Source: Jacaranda mimosifolia
Taxonomy: Eukaryota; Streptophyta; Magnoliopsida; Lamiales; Bignoniaceae
DNA: 64,000 nucleotides
Reading direction: 5' to 3'
Assembly: GCA_018894105.1 (NCBI GenBank)
Contig: CM032120.1
Span: 32,634,710 to 32,698,709 of the forward strand
A program made the position numbers and the translations under genes. Positions 22,086 to 33,953 of this stretch are shown piece by piece (position 1 is the first letter of the stretch; each line of letters begins with the position of its first letter). A model generated the notes under the pieces. That model did not search any database, was not told the origin of the DNA, and saw only the letters and a program-made list of their open reading frames with translations.

Positions 22086-22559
22086 TTCTTTTTCTGTAAA
22101 ACCCCAATTAGAAGTTCATTTTTGTTTTCCTAAGGAAAAATTTGGAATTATTTCTTCTCTTGTTTAATCTTTTCTTTCTAAATTTTACTATCATTTTTTC
22201 CTTCCTTAATCTTATTTTCTAAACCTTCACACATGATTTGTTACCATTTTCATAAATGCACTTTCTTTAATATTTTTTAAAAATTTTAAAAAAATTTCAT
22301 TTATTACATCCGTATCTATGGAAAAAAAGAAACTATTCAACCAATTTTCTTGATTCCAAATGACACTCTCTTTCTCCATCAAACCCTTAGGTAGACAACA
22401 CCATTTTCTTTCGTGGTCTTCTCAATATCATTCCTTGGGGCACAACACACCATTTGCTGCACTTGAGTGGGTAGATTCTATTCCCATTTCCTAACAAACC
22501 TCACTAGCCACCACCAATAAAATGTCGTATACTTTGCATTGTAAGCGACTGCAGGGTTG
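22086..22559. other. Spacer without recognisable gene
   Basis: T-rich sequence after the copia relic; no coherent frame or repeat end found. Confidence 0.4.
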
Positions 22560-23201
22560 CATACTGTCATGCCTCGTCGATTATGTGCATGGGAGCAAGA
22601 CGATAGAGGTTGTAGGAAGGTCCTGGAACACTTTGGAACCTTGTACACACTTATAGAAGTCCTTAAAACCTTATACATATTTGTAGAAAGTTGAAGACTA
22701 GTGTAGTCTTGTGTAGAAGTTTCCAGTGTAGTCTTGTGTAGGAGTACCTATAATAGTTTCTAGAACTTCAAAGATAGTTGTAGGAATTATGTAGAAAATG
22801 TGTAGAAATCTCTAGAAAGAATTCTAGAGAATTCTAGTCTTAGAAAAGATCTAGACTTGTAATCTAGACCATAAGATAAAATCAATCCTCACCGTCCATT
22901 TGGAAAGGAAGGTAGTATAAATAGGGTAAAGGCCCATTTGTAATGAAAATGAAGTAAGAATCAAGTAAACAAGTTCTCCACCATTTTCTTTTAGCCTCTC
23001 TCAACTTTCTCTCTCGTTCTTAACGTTTGGCTAATACTCGTAGCACACACAACACTTAAACTCCAAAGAAGGAGGCTGACTTAGCTAGTGTCACAAGGGG
23101 CAAATGAGAGACTAAGTGCCGCATAGTAGCTTATAAGAGACAAGTCCGTGATAATACGCTCTACCTTCCGTGCTGATTGCTAGCTAGTCAACCCAAATAC
23201 A
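22560..23201 (+). repeat. LTR-like region with TATA box (probable copia LTR)
   Basis: The stretch has the texture of a plant copia LTR: many tctagaa/gtagaa phrases, a TATA box, a pyrimidine-rich leader (ctctcaactttctctctcg), and near 23200 ...aaataca followed by ttggtgtct, similar to an LTR end plus a decayed primer site (consensus TTGGTATCAGAGC). The left border is uncertain; TGTCATGCC at about 22565 is a candidate. No partner LTR or coding sequence was found nearby. Confidence 0.4.
22916..22924 (+). promoter_or_regulatory. TATA box in the LTR-like region
   Basis: TATAAATAG preceded by a short GC-richer run and followed at about 60-90 bp by a CT-rich leader; placement fits an LTR promoter. 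Confidence 0.45.
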
Positions 23202-25592
23202 TTGGTGTCTTACCATATTTGACAATAATTCTAGTGAACCTATTTTGCAGCCTTTTCCATCCATAAAGAATGTACCACTATCTCGGAAACACTTCAAAAT
23301 TCCAACAATTCACCATAGCCAAGAATAGAATAATTGAGAGAAAAATATTGTGATGATAAAAAAAAATGAGCGGCAAAACAAGACAGAAATGAGTCTGCTA
23401 TCATTATTAAGAAAACCCATTATTGGTTAGTAAAGAACTCAAACGAAAGGATTAGAAAAGGTCATTGACAAAAAGGAAATAATTTCCAAGATATGATTTA
23501 TCTACATTTAAAGTATCACTTCCAACAAATATTAAACTTTTTAAAAAAAAAAAGAGAGAAATTTCTTTCTTTTGAAATCGTTTGATATCAAACACTAGAA
23601 AATTTGATTGTGCTACTCCAACTTGCCCATTCCTAAGATGCGATCTTATCTTCGCCCTTCACCTCCATTACCTGGGCAATCTCCCTCATTGAACCCTTTT
23701 GTCCCTCTTTCACTTCAACAAGTCAACTCTCTTCTCCATATTCTCACTTATACTCTAATTTTGATAATTGGAACTTAAGTCCATACCCATCTCCTTGAAC
23801 ACATTTTTGTTCATCATGCCTCTGAAGTCTTCTCCACAAATGTCTCCACCAGCTGCCGGAAGATAAATGTAGAATGTCCATCAAGTTTTCTTTCCATGAT
23901 TGCCTGTAGCGCCCCCAATAGGATCGTGTCTACCTCGGGTAGCGCTGCTACTTAAACTAGACTGAAATCTTTGTAAATGAATTAGACTTAACAAAATTCA
24001 TACAATAAAATTCTACAAATTCAAAATTGTTAAATATTATCAGTAATTATTTATATACCTTAACAAATTGTTTACATTATATGTTCTGTGGTCAACGCTC
24101 TTGATGTCTCTTGTTTTCTTAATTTGGAGCAAATAACAGAAGAATAACACAAGAAATTTAAGTTTGAATGACTGAGACAATAAGATAATATATGTATAGT
24201 TGATATTAGATATTATATGTATATGTATAAGGAAGATTTACCTTAAACACATGAAACCGCATGCAAGTGGGGATCAAGAAAAAATAATTGGACATGACCT
24301 TTGTACGATAAATAGATTTATTTGAAAATATGAAACCTTAAATCTCATATATTAAAATATATCAAGAAATTTTCATAATCAAGTTATTGGAGGGTATTGG
24401 ACCTTGTCGCTTCCAAACATCTTTCCTTATTTATCATCTTCATTTTTCAAATGTTAACAACAAATCTTTGTTGTTAAAATGCTCTAGTTATGGCTCAGTT
24501 CATGTTCATGGTGAGCAACAAATATTTAAAAATAGTACTTATTTGAAGAACAATATGGAATAGAAAAATCCCTTTTGCAAAGATAATTTTCTTTTTGAGG
24601 TACCACCAAGTTGGGGAAACAAAAGAAGAAGAAGAAGAATTATAGTTGGCGTGAAAGGCTGTCATGAACTCTCTTTTTTGTGTGGGAGTGCATACCAGCT
24701 GTAAAATGCTTTAGGAGCAATCATATAGACCTTTGTCCAAGTACTATAAATCATTGCATCTTTACTTTCCTTTTTCTAGTAGAAATTTCATTTGATATTA
24801 CAATTGTCAAACTATACAAAAATATTTCAAATTCTGCAATTCTATTTAGAAACTCCAAGCATTAATTTACATGATAGTATTTTGAAATAATGTAATTCAC
24901 CCTCTCTTAAGCCTTAAAGTATTCCCACTATCTATATAAGGTGGTGAGATCCAAATTATTCATTCCATGGAACCCATAATATGAGAGTTCAATACCATAA
25001 ATTGAGTACAGCCTCTTTATTATTCCTCAGTATAATTTATGTAATTATAACCTTTTGCTTCTGTCATAATTATTTACTAATATATATATATATATACACG
25101 CTTGTTAGGAATTGCTTATAAAAGAAAAGAGCTAGTTATTGAGAAAAAAGAAATTCTACTTTATGATTTTCAAAATATCGATAAGCATCAACAGAGCAGT
25201 CGCATCAGATGTTTTACTATTTGGCAATGTGTTATAGGAAAAATTACTATAGAAATTTATTTCTTTTGAAAATAAGTAATTAGTAGAAAAGAAGCACCAT
25301 AATGTCAAAAAAAATGACATTCATAATTCGCATGTATTGCTTTATGCCTAATTTGCACAAAGAAAAGCAAAAATAAAATAATAATAATAATAATAAACTA
25401 AGGTATGGCTAATTTCAAGCATGACACATGAAAAAATAATTAACCAACTTTTCTTCTAAGAATAATGGAACATAGTACGTTGAGAGTTTGCTTTATCCAT
25501 GAGGTTCACTCCTACTTGAGATGCTATTTTCCAAGTTAACTCATAAAATATCTCATTTTTCAAGCTACTATTTTTTTTTCCACCCCTTTTTT
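23202..25592. other. Intergenic, AT-rich, no gene seen
   Basis: No coding sequence with family resemblance. It has an AAT microsatellite at 25377-25396, a short TA run at 25081-25096, and a patch at 23630-23930 that is GC-richer and purine-rich on the minus strand, perhaps an old retroelement piece. Confidence 0.4.
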
Positions 25593-25597
25593 CTTTC

Positions 25598-26462
25598 TAT
25601 CGGCATATTAATTTTAGCCAATGAAGAAGTGACATATGTAAAATAATATGCTAGAGATTAATTTAATTTTTTTATTTATTTTTTGAAATTTATTAAATTT
25701 AATTTCAAAAGATAAATAGTTGATTTTAATTAATACTCTAGTAATTATTTTATTCTCAAATCAAATATTTATAAGTGTCAAAGATGAAGTGCCTATGCCT
25801 ATGAACTAATCAAATCAAAGAATTTAATAATATCTCTTGATATTTGATATTATTTCTTGACACTTGATATTATATCTTGATATTTGATATTATTATATCA
25901 AAGAGATAATTATCAAAGAAGTTCAAGTCAATTTGGAAGTCTCCCATCAATCATCTATATCAAAACTTATTCCATGCACAACACAAAATCCTAGCAACTG
26001 AGAGAAACTTTGAAGAAGTCCAACAATTATCTCAAGCAAATTTAGGGTGGTCCAAGGCGTTCAAGACGTTCTTCATGGATCTCATCATATTTTGGTGTTT
26101 GATTCAAGATTAAAGTGCAAAACCCTCTAATTGGATTTATTTTTTCAAATCAAGTTTAAGGAGATCCACGGCGTTTAAGATGGTCTTCGCAGAGCTCATA
26201 TATTTTGGCGTTTGATTCAAGATTAAAGTGTGAAACACTCGAATTGGTATTTTTTTCTTCAAAACAAATTCAAGGAGATCCATAATGTTTAAGGCATTCT
26301 TTGCGGAGCTCATTAAATTTCAAGATCATATTTGAAAGGAAAGAATCAGAGAATTAGATTAGAGATTGAATCCACAATTGATAAATTTTAACTTCATTTT
26401 ATTTGTACGAATTTTCTTGTCTTGTAATTTTAATTTTGCAAATAAAGAAATTTACACTTACA
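25598..26462 (+). repeat. 5' LTR of the gag-only element
   Basis: Matches 29463-30535 over its whole length apart from the copy number of an internal 114-bp repeat (three here). The TATA box of the partner (ctatataaatgg) is ctatatcaaaac here. Confidence 0.82.
26045..26320. repeat. 114-bp tandem repeat in the 5' LTR, about three copies
   Basis: The start phrase tcca(c/a)ggcgttcaag and variants occur at 26051, 26165 and 26279, exactly 114 bp apart. Confidence 0.8.
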
Positions 26463-26509
26463 AATTTTTGGCATGCTAAATGGGACAATCTCTACCTTTC
26501 ATCAAGATT

Positions 26510-27710
26510 GAAGTATCAAATGGCCGCCAACAGGATTGCTATGTTGAAAATTATTACCTCAAATTCCTCAAGTGCTGGAGCAAAAAGTGTTGGCATCATT
26601 ACAAGAAATATATCCAAGAAGTTGCAATCATTTTTGGAGCTGGCTCCTTCGTTTGTGATGGAAAAGGTGTTGCTACATTTTGTTGATATGAATGAAGATA
26701 GTGGAGGCTCAAAGAAAAAATCCACATCATTCATTCCCTACTCAACATCAAATTCCTTGAGCATGGCAACGGTGATGGTGACAAGGGCTACAACCTTAGA
26801 AAAACAAATTACAAATTTGACGATGGCATTGAAGGACTCGCGAAGCATGTCCAAGAGCAAAACTTTCAAATCTCTAAATTGATGAGTAAAGTGGACAATC
26901 TTGATCCCAGCTGCATGGTGGATAAACAAATTGAGACTTAGGATGAAGGCCAAACATCCACAAAGAAATGGTCAACCAAAGATGAAAAGACTGCAAATAA
27001 AGAACTGCAAGTTTCTACTGATGGACTAATTCCCATTGACCTATTGAAGAAATTTATCATGGGAATTATCAAAGACAAGCTTGATGGAAGTTCTAAGTCG
27101 TCTATAATTTACTCCAAGCCATATACTCAAAGGATTGACAACTTGTAGGTGTTGATCGGTTACTAGCCCACAAAGTTTCAGTAATTCAATAGCAAAAGCA
27201 ACCCAAAGCAGCACGTGGCTCATTTCATTGAGACTTGTAATGGTGCTAGGATATATGGAGATAATTTGGTCAAAGAATTTGTTCGATCATTAACGGACAA
27301 TGCTTTTGATTGGTATATTAACTTGGAGGCAGGTTCCATCGATAGTTGAGGGCAATTGGAATAGGAGTTCCTCAATCGCTTTCACAACACTCAAAGGATG
27401 GTTAGCATGATTGAATTCACCAGCTCTTGCTAGTGGAAAAAAGAACCTTTCATTGACTACATCAATCGTTCGAGAAATTTGAGTCTTAACTGCAAAGATC
27501 AATTATCGGAGGCTTCAACAATTGAGATGTGTATCCAAGAAATACATTGGTGTCTTTGCTACGTACTTTAAGGAATTAAACCGAAAACTTTTGAAGATTT
27601 GGCAACTCATGCACATAATATTGAAATGGGCATGAATTTTGTGAACAAGAAGATTCAAGTGGTAGCAATGATGATGAAAATATTGGGGGAATTAACTTTC
27701 ATCTTCAAAT
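26510..27710 (+). pseudogene. Gypsy gag of the LARD-like element, broken
   Basis: From 26519 an open frame of about 120 codons begins 'MAANRIAMLKIITSNSSSAG' (numbered from its methionine) and contains 'TTLEKQITNLTMALK'. After a shift the translation reads 'LIPIDLLKKFIMGIIKDKLD', 'SKPYTQRIDNL', 'KQHVAHFIETCNGA', 'VKEFVRSLTDNAFDWYINLE' and 'MVSMIEFTSS', the conserved retrotransposon gag (Retrotrans_gag) block of this plant gypsy group, and ends with 'FEDLATHAHNIEMGM' near 27630. Stops at about 26882, 26941, 27148, 27349 and later rule out function. Confidence 0.8.
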
Positions 27711-27714
27711 TACA

Positions 27715-29080
27715 TGTACTCCTTGATAAGAGCCTAAATTATCAATAATGCTCCCAGATAAAAGCATAAACTATCTAAAATTCTTGAGTCTTCAAGTCTC
27801 CAAGTCTTTAAGTCAAAGTTAAAGTCTCTAAATCGCCAAGTCCAAGCTCAAAATTTCAAGTCTCCAAATCAATACTCAAGTCTCAATATTAAAAACTCAA
27901 GTTTACAAGTCTTTAAATCCATCACTGAAGAAGTCTCCAAATCTTCAAGTCAAGGCTCAAGGCTCTGAATCTCCAACTCTAAGACTCAAAATTTCAGGTC
28001 TCCAAATCAAATACTCAATTCTCAATATTGAAAACTCAAGTCTACAAGTCTTCAAATCCAAAGTCAAGTTTTCAAGTCTTTAAATCCATGACTAAAGTCT
28101 CCGAATCTCCAAGTCAAGACTCAAGGATCTGAATCTCCAAGTCCAAGATTGAAAATTTCAAGTCTTCAAATCAAATATTCAAGTCTCCAAGTCCAAAGTT
28201 CAAGTCTACAAATTCTAAGTGCTCCTTGATAAGAGTTTAAACTGTCAATAATGCTCCTAGATATGAGCATAAACTATCTAAATATTCAAAGTCTCTCCAT
28301 GTGCTCCTTGATAAAAACTGAAACTGTCAATAATGCTCCTAAATAAAAGCATAAACTATCTAAAATCTTCAAATTAAAGTGTTCCCATGTACTCCTTGAT
28401 AAGGGCCTAAACTGCAATAATGCTTCCAGATAAGAGCATAAACTATTTAAAATTCTTAGCTCTCCAAGTCTTCAAATTCAAGACACAAGTTTTCAAGTCT
28501 CCAAATTCAAATTCAAGTCATCAAGTCTTCAAATCCAAACTCAAGTCTCTAAAATCCATATCAAGTCTCCAAAACTTCAAGTTAAAGCTCAGGTCTCAGT
28601 CTTCAAGTCCAAGACTCAATTTTTTAAGTCTCTAAATCAAAGACTCAAGTCTCCAAGTCTTCAATTCAAGATTATGTCTTCAAACCTCTAAATCCATAAC
28701 TCCAATCTCCAAGTATTCAAGTCAAGGCTCAAGTTTCGAAGTCTTCAAGTTCAAAACTCAAGTCTCCAAATTTCTAAATCCACAACTCAAGTCTTTAAGT
28801 CTTTAAATTCAAGGTTCAAGTCTCTAGATCTCCAAATCCAAGACTCGAGTCTTCAAGTTTCCAAATTAAAGACTCAAGTCCTCAAGTCCAAAGCTAAAGT
28901 CTTCAAATTCTAAATGCTCATTGGTAAGAGTCTAAACTATCAATAATGGTCCTAGATACGAGCATAAACTATCTAAATTTCTCAAGTTAAAGACTTCGGT
29001 TTACTCCTTGATAAAAATGTAAATTGTCTATTAACTGAAATTCAAGTGGACTCCTTGACATGAGTATAAATTGTCTATTC
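27715..29080. repeat. Array of short 'caagtctccaagtc' repeats with interspersed longer unit
   Basis: The region is built from degenerate variants of c-aagtct(c/t)caa(a/g)tc, about 10-20 bp each. A longer phrase, roughly ctccttgataagagcctaaact followed by tcaataatgctcc-agataagagcataaactatctaaa, recurs near 27719, 28222, 28300, 28390 and 28917. It sits between gag and the PPT, where pol would be expected. Confidence 0.85.
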
Positions 29081-29462
29081 AAGTTAAATATGCTTCTTGA
29101 TGTATGAGTTTAAACTGCATGTTACTCCTGGCCTGAATGAATAAAAATTGTGTACAACACCTCCCTCAAAAGGATGTTTACTTTGCAATACGTTGTGATT
29201 TGATCCCTTTATTGGATATGTAGGCAAATGGGAGGACTTCATTATAAAAATCTCCATGTATTGGCAATCCGTAAAGTCTATAAAGATCCCACAAAGAGAA
29301 AATAATTCTTGATGGTAGTATAGCTTGAGGATTGCTTGGAGGATGTTCTTGTCATAGACGTATGTCAAAACATGAAAGAATAAAAAACAAATCTTAAATA
29401 CTTCAAACCTTGCCTCTTTTATGGATGATTGACACATCTTTCGCCAAGTTTTAAAGTGGGGG

Positions 29463-30535
29463 TATTTGGAGACATTAATTTTAGCCAATGGATCGTGATA
29501 CATGTAAAATAATATGCTAGATATTAATTTAAAATTTTAATTTATTTCTTGAAATTTATTAAATTTAATTCCAAGAGATAAATAGTTAGTTTTAATTAAT
29601 ACTCTAGTATTTATTTTATACTCAAATTAAATATTGATAAGTGTCAAAGATAAAATGTCTATGTCTATGAACCAGTCAAATCAAAGATATTTGATATTAT
29701 CTATTGATATTTGATATTATCATATCAAAGAGATAATTATCTAAGAAGTTCAAGTCAATTTGGAAGTCTCCCATCAAGCATCTATATAAATGGGGTGATT
29801 AAAGCTCATTCCACACACAACACAAATCCTAGTAAGTGAGAGAAATTTTTAAGGAGTCCAGCAATTCTTTTAAGCAAATTTAGGGAGGTCCACAACATTC
29901 AAGGCATTCTTCACTGATCTCAACATATTTTGGCGTTTGATTCAAGATTAATGTGCAAAATTCTCGAATTGACGTTATTTTCTTCAAATCAAATTTAAAG
30001 ATATCCACGTCATTCAAGGAGTTCTTCGTGGAGCTCATATATCTTGATGTTCGATTCAAAATTAATGTGCAAAACCCTCGAATTGACGTTATTTTCTTCA
30101 AATCAAATTCAAAGAGATCCACGGTATTCAAGGCGTTTTTCACGGAGCTTATATAGTTTGACGTTTGATTCAAAATTAAGATGTAAAGCCTTCGAATTGG
30201 CATTATTTTCTTCAAATCAAATTCAAAGAGATCCACGACGTTCAAGGCATTATTCACAGAGCTCATATATTTTTGCATTTGATTCGAGATTAAGGTGTGA
30301 AGCCCTTGAATTGACGTTATTTTTTTCAAATCAAATTCAAAGAGATCTACGACATTCAAGGCGTTCTTCACTGAGTTCATTAGATTACAAGATCATATTT
30401 GAAAGTGAAGAATCAGATTATTAGATTACTATTGAATCCACAATTAATAAATTTTAATTTTATTTTATTTATACGGTTTTTATTATTTTGTAATTTTAAT
30501 TTTGCTGACAAAATTTCCGCTTACACTTTCTTCAC
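29463..30535 (+). repeat. 3' LTR of the gag-only element
   Basis: Partner of 25598-26462, 208 bp longer mainly through two extra copies of the 114-bp repeat. A TATA box (tatataaatgg, 29783-29793) is intact here. Followed by the target duplication ctttc. Confidence 0.82.
29885..30385. repeat. 114-bp tandem repeat in the 3' LTR, about five copies
   Basis: The phrase tccac(g/a)(a/g)c(a/g)ttcaagg recurs at 29889, 30004, 30118, 30232 and 30346, spacing 114-115 bp. Because 114 is divisible by 3, both strands show long open frames with a 38-residue repeat; these are by-products, not genes. Confidence 0.88.
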
Positions 30536-30540
30536 TACCA

Positions 30541-31670
30541 TCCCCCCATCTACTACATAGTTTTCTCTCTCATTCTTTTGAGTATAAATTATATTTCACA
30601 AACTATACACTATAAATTAAACAGTTATTTTATATCATCATTCTCGTAATTATATAAGTTTTATACTATTTAAACGTTACCAATTTTAACACCAGTAGTA
30701 TTAAATTGACTCTACATGAAGACATTAAGTTTGACTCTATTTCAACTGAAATCAAATAAGTTTTACTTTTTACTTTGGCAAATATATTGTTTTTCTTATA
30801 TGAAGATTGGGAGGATATTTTTCCTAAGAATTTCTAAAATACATTTTGATAATATAACTTAAAGGAACTATAATCTTATTTTGTATTTGTAGCAAATGGA
30901 ACATTCGTTCGCGACATAGGGAGTTACAATTGTAACTATATGTATATTATGTAATTAAAATATCCCACACATGATGATTTAATACATTGATTAATATTAA
31001 TTAATTATCTGTCCAAAATTAAATATAAAGTTAATATTATTGGCAAATCAATATAAATTTTAATGAACTCCAAATACAGATGCACATTCATAATTTTTTT
31101 TTAAAAAAAATATCATGATAAGTTGTATAATATTAAAATAATTAAAACTATAAATATAGTAAATAAAAGATTAGATTTTTATCATACAACAAATTGCCTG
31201 AATGTTATATATATAGATATACATACATATACATAAATATATTGTATAGAAAAAATGAAATAGTAATCATACCAAAGGGGCTAAATGTGGGTTACCATCC
31301 TATGAAATTAAAAATAGAGTTTTATCAATACCTTGCGCACTATATTGACAAAAATGCTCTTCTAAGTGCTACAGAAGATTCTGGGCATTGTTGTACAAAT
31401 CCCTTGAATTCTCCATACATTTGCATATTGAAAGGGAAAAAAAAAAAAAAAAAAACAACAACAACAACAAAAGTCCCAAAACCCTCTCTTTCTCTCCCAG
31501 GAAAAAAAGAAAAACTTTCATGAGGCAAACCCAATTGAGGACATCATTTTTTCTCACCATTTTCTACATTTTATTGTGGAGAAATCATCCGTGATCGAAG
31601 CACCCATAAGTCCTCATGGTGCAAGACGTAATGAATTGAATCCATTACATGAGGGACTTTTTTTTTAGTA
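30541..31670. other. Intergenic, very AT-rich, no gene seen
   Basis: No coherent frame. An A-run with CAA repeats (about 31435-31470) gives rise to several small overlapping open frames that are low-complexity artefacts. Confidence 0.45.
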
Positions 31671-32419
31671 TTTTCTAGTAGGACTGTAAATGGATATTCA
31701 AAAATTTGTTTACCGTTCGCATTCGAATTCGTTTATAGGGCTATTAGCCGTATCTGTTTAAAGCGGATATTATCCATATTCGATTAGTAGACATCCGATT
31801 ATAAACGGATACGAATATGGTAAATGCTTATCCGATCTATTTAATATCCGCTTTGAATACATATCCGTTGGATATATTCGTTTATATAATCAATTATTCA
31901 TAATTTAATTAAATTCATTATTCGTATTCGATAAACAATATTTAAAAAATTATTATATATAATATATTATATTTTTATGCATTTTAATATATACATATAT
32001 AAATAATATTTTAAAAAATTACCACATAATATATTACTGTACATAATAAATTATTTTTATTTATAGATTATTAAATTTCATAATCTATATATAAATGAAT
32101 ATATGTATAAATTAGTAATTAAAGAATTAATAAAAAAATTAGGTGGTAATGATGATAATTAAATAATATTAAATCAAATTTTTTTTAAAAAATTAATATA
32201 TAAATGATAAAAATAATCAATAAAAATTATTGTTGCTTTACTTTATAATTAATTTATATTGGTGTCATTTTATTAATATTAATTAATCATAAAGTGAATC
32301 AATAATTATAAAATTTTTTAACTAAATTAAGTATAATTCACTTTTTAATTCTAAAATAAAATAGTAAAATACTAAAATTATTAATTAGCTAAGGGGACAT
32401 TAAGATTTGAGAGGGTGTT

Positions 32420-33185
32420 CGGGTGACCTTATAATCTTCTTGAAACATCTTATAAGCTCTTAAGGTAAGATGTTAAGAGTTTATAAGGTATCAAAAAATA
32501 TTTGGTAAATTTTTTTAAAAAATAACTTATAAGCTCTTAAAATAAGATGTTAAGAGTTTATAAGCTCTTTTTATGAAAGTTAGGAATTCCTAACTAATGT
32601 TTAGGATATTAACAAACTCCCTTAATTTTAAGCATATTAATTATAAAATTATCATTATTAACACTTTAGAGGCTCCAAAATTTTATTTTATCTAAACACT
32701 TTAAGAAATAATTCAACTTATAAGCTTCGAAAATATGTTATAAGATACAGGAGCTTATAAGACCTATTAAGAAGGTATTTGACTAAACTTATTTAAAACA
32801 TCTTATAAGCTCCTGTATGTTATAAGAAGATATTTGACTAAACTTATTTAAAACGTTTTACAAGCTCCTATATGTTATAAGATGTTTTTGGATTTCATGT
32901 ATCCTATAAGATATTTTTCAAACTTATAAGATGCCAGATTTTAAAAAAAAAAAAAAGTTCTCAAAGTATTTGGATAATGAGATCTTGGAGCTTATAAGGT
33001 ATTAGTAATGACAATTTTATAATTAATATGATTACAATTAAGAGAGCTTGTTAAGATTTTAAAAATAAGTTAAGAACTCTTTACTTTCTTACAAAGTGCT
33101 TATAAGCTTCTAACATCTTTTTTAGGAATTTTATAGGTTATTTTCTTAAAAAATTACGCAACATTGATATCTTATAAAATATTTT
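32420..33185. repeat. Cluster of palindromic CTTATAAG motifs
   Basis: The 8-bp palindrome cttataag or close variants (ttataagc, gcttataa) occurs more than ten times, often as cttataagctctta or gagcttataagg in both directions. The segment starts with gagggtgttcgggtgacc, like the end of a small inverted-repeat transposon, so it may be a nested MITE; the other end was not located. Confidence 0.5.
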
Positions 33186-33725
33186 GAGAAGTTTATAAAC
33201 ACACACAAAAAACTTTTAAATATTTTACAATATCTAACATATACATAAAATATAAGATGAACATATCATTTCATAATTTTATTTTGTAGATTTGTACTAT
33301 TATTAATTTAAAAACTAATAAAATTTATCTAAATATAAAATCTCTCAACTTTATAAATTTAAAACCCCAAAATATTAATGATAGAGAATATTTTATTAAT
33401 TATATTGTTATATCTACATATCTAAAATTAAATGGCAATATTCAATAGCCATCGTAAAAATTAATTTTTTAAAATTATATTAAAATATAATATATAAAAA
33501 TATTAAGTATCAAAATATAAATCAGAATCATATATAATTAATTAATGAATAATTAAATTTTAAAATTTTAAAAATTAATAACTACAATTAAATAAAAATG
33601 ATCAAAATAAAATATAGAAAAATGTCAAAAAGAAAAGTGTGACCAAATCAGTATTCACTAAACCCTTCCTCCAATTTATTCCAATTTCATTTCCCTCCTC
33701 ATTTTCACTCACGCCGCACAGCCCC

Positions 33726-33953
33726 AGGTTTCTTCCTTTCTCAGTTTCTCTTCTTCCTTTCTTTCATTTTTTTTTTTTAAAATGTGTGCAGGTTTTCTTC
33801 TCGCCGGCAAAAGCGCTGGCGAGATCCCATCGCGGAGGCCAGGTTTCTTCCTTTCTCAGTTTCTCTTCTTCATTTCTTTTTTTCATTTTTTTTAATGTAT
33901 GCATGTTTTCTTCTCGTCGGCAAAAGCGTTGGCGAGATCCCGTTGCGGAGGCC
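33726..33953. repeat. Tandem duplication, 115 bp, two copies, GC-rich
   Basis: aggtttcttcctttctcag starts both copies (33726 and 33841). Each ends with a GC-rich part around ggcgagatccc-t-gcggaggcc. A further GC-rich stretch follows to about 34090 and then a poly-T run (34106-34123). It stands out in an otherwise extremely AT-rich element. Overlapping open frames here (33639-33959, 33784-34104) show the same peptide twice and no known family. Confidence 0.75.

Larger units (their letters stand above)
25598..30535 (+). mobile_element. Gag-only Ty3/gypsy-derived element (LARD-like)
   Basis: Long direct repeats at 25598-26462 and 29463-30535 end in cttaca, and the 5-bp duplication ctttc lies directly outside (25593-25597, 30536-30540). 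The interior holds only a gypsy gag relic (26510-27710), then about 1.4 kb of short repeats and a 380-bp unique stretch ending in a polypurine tract (aaagtggggg, 29453-29462). Protease, RT, RNase H and integrase are all missing, so mobility would have needed enzymes from an autonomous relative. The first LTR base pair reads TA rather than TG in both copies. Confidence 0.82.

Noticed and set aside
29880..30424. Long open frames on both strands with a 38-residue repeated peptide
   Set aside because: They arise because the 114-bp LTR repeat is a multiple of three; they cross units of a non-coding LTR, differ in frame between strands and match no family.
31194..31594. Several overlapping frames around an A-run and CAA repeat
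   Set aside because: Low-complexity lysine/asparagine or phenylalanine/valine products on opposite strands; no coding character.
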